A DNA stretch of 5,904 nucleotides from positions 1 through 5,904 of the forward strand of contig JAUVOB010000115.1 in the NCBI GenBank assembly GCA_030599405.1. The letters run 5' to 3'. The translations under genes were made by a program, and so were the position numbers. Source of the DNA: Chloroflexota bacterium (lineage in GTDB: Bacteria; Chloroflexota; Anaerolineae; Promineifilales; Promineifilaceae). The notes beneath the pieces were generated by a model, which saw only the letters and a list, made by a program, of their open reading frames with translations, was not told the DNA's origin and did no database searches. Shown piece after piece: positions 5,663 through 5,904 of this stretch (within the stretch, counting starts at the first letter, position 1; every line of letters begins with the position of its first letter).

Positions 5663-5904
5663 ATGGGTAATGAGTTGACTCAGGTCAAGAAAGTAGCGGT
5701 GATCGGAGCCGGAACGATGGGGATAGGAATTGCTGCCACATCAGCCATGGCTGGCTTCACTTTAATAGTCAAAGACGTCAACGAGGAACTCCTGGCTCGT
5801 GGTCGCAAGGGACTAAGGAAAATAAGTGAAAATGGTGTTACTCGAGGAAAGGTAGCGGATTCAATCGCCAGAACGGCAGTAGATACGCTTGCATTCACAA
5901 TTCG
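5663..5904 (+). CDS. 3-hydroxyacyl-CoA dehydrogenase, N-terminal part (3' end outside window)
   Basis: NAD-dependent oxidation of 3-hydroxyacyl-CoA to 3-oxoacyl-CoA, in beta-oxidation or aromatic acid breakdown (FadB/PaaH/Hbd type). Only 80 full codons lie in the window, and the frame is open to the last base. The N-terminal Rossmann motif is plain: KKVAVIGAGTMGIGIAA (9-25) with GAGTMG at 15-20, Ala28 and Gly31, then VKDVNEELLARG with Asp38 at the end of beta-2, which prefers NAD over NADP. Since the protein begins directly with this domain, it is either a monofunctional enzyme (about 280-500 residues) or the start of a longer two-domain form; a FadB-type fusion, which begins with a hydratase domain, is excluded. 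ATG 5663 is the only good start, with a weak purine stretch (GAGAG region near 5650-5654) ahead. It lies 62 bp after the PaaG-like gene, with no terminator between, so the two probably share an operon. Confidence 0.92.
   Translation, partial: MGNELTQVKKVAVIGAGTMGIGIAATSAMAGFTLIVKDVNEELLARGRKGLRKISENGVTRGKVADSIARTAVDTLAFTI

Noticed and set aside
5680..5898. Open frame on the - strand near the window end.
   Set aside because: It is the antisense of a clear 3-hydroxyacyl-CoA dehydrogenase Rossmann domain; its peptide is low-complexity and unlike any protein I know.

Overview
The window is ordinary bacterial chromosome with medium GC (about half, judged by eye). Genes are tightly packed and all lie on the + strand. 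I see no insertion sequence, phage gene, CRISPR array, rRNA or tRNA. Start codons are mixed (ATG, GTG and probably TTG) and Shine-Dalgarno sites are good. The wording of the valyl-tRNA synthetase, with a KMSKT loop followed by a TPGNDLNLS stretch, reminds me of Chloroflexota such as Dehalococcoidia or SAR202. That is an impression from memory, not a demonstrated placement.

Region 1 (1-3784) holds three genes with short gaps that could be one transcript. First is the C-terminal 499 codons of valS. After 61 bp comes a 337-residue potassium channel built like MthK: two membrane helices, a TVGFGE filter, then RCK-N and RCK-C. After a further 18 bp comes a 396-residue PLP enzyme of the Cys/Met-metabolism (cystathionine gamma-synthase/lyase) family with several altered active-site positions. 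The three functions are not obviously connected.

Region 2 (3785-4695) begins with a non-coding stretch carrying candidate promoter elements. It is followed by an unrecognised small acidic-tailed protein whose start is ambiguous (3978 preferred, 3888 possible). Overlapping its 3' end by 29 bp is an NTF2-fold protein that aligns with ketosteroid isomerase, including two of that enzyme's three key residues and Asn in place of the third. The overlap and the buried ribosome binding site suggest translational coupling.

Region 3 (4696-5904) starts with a leader containing a small inverted repeat over a -10-like box and a ribosome binding site that matches the 16S rRNA tail over 10 bases. It leads into an enoyl-CoA hydratase/isomerase of PaaG type, then the first 80 codons of a 3-hydroxyacyl-CoA dehydrogenase cut by the window end. 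The pair suggests an acyl-CoA degradation operon (phenylacetyl-CoA-type or beta-oxidation) that continues beyond the window.

I found no convincing new multi-gene system. The observations most worth a second look are the channel's apparent change from calcium to nucleotide sensing together with a possible internal start, the unusual PLP enzyme, and the ketosteroid-isomerase-like protein coupled to an unknown partner.
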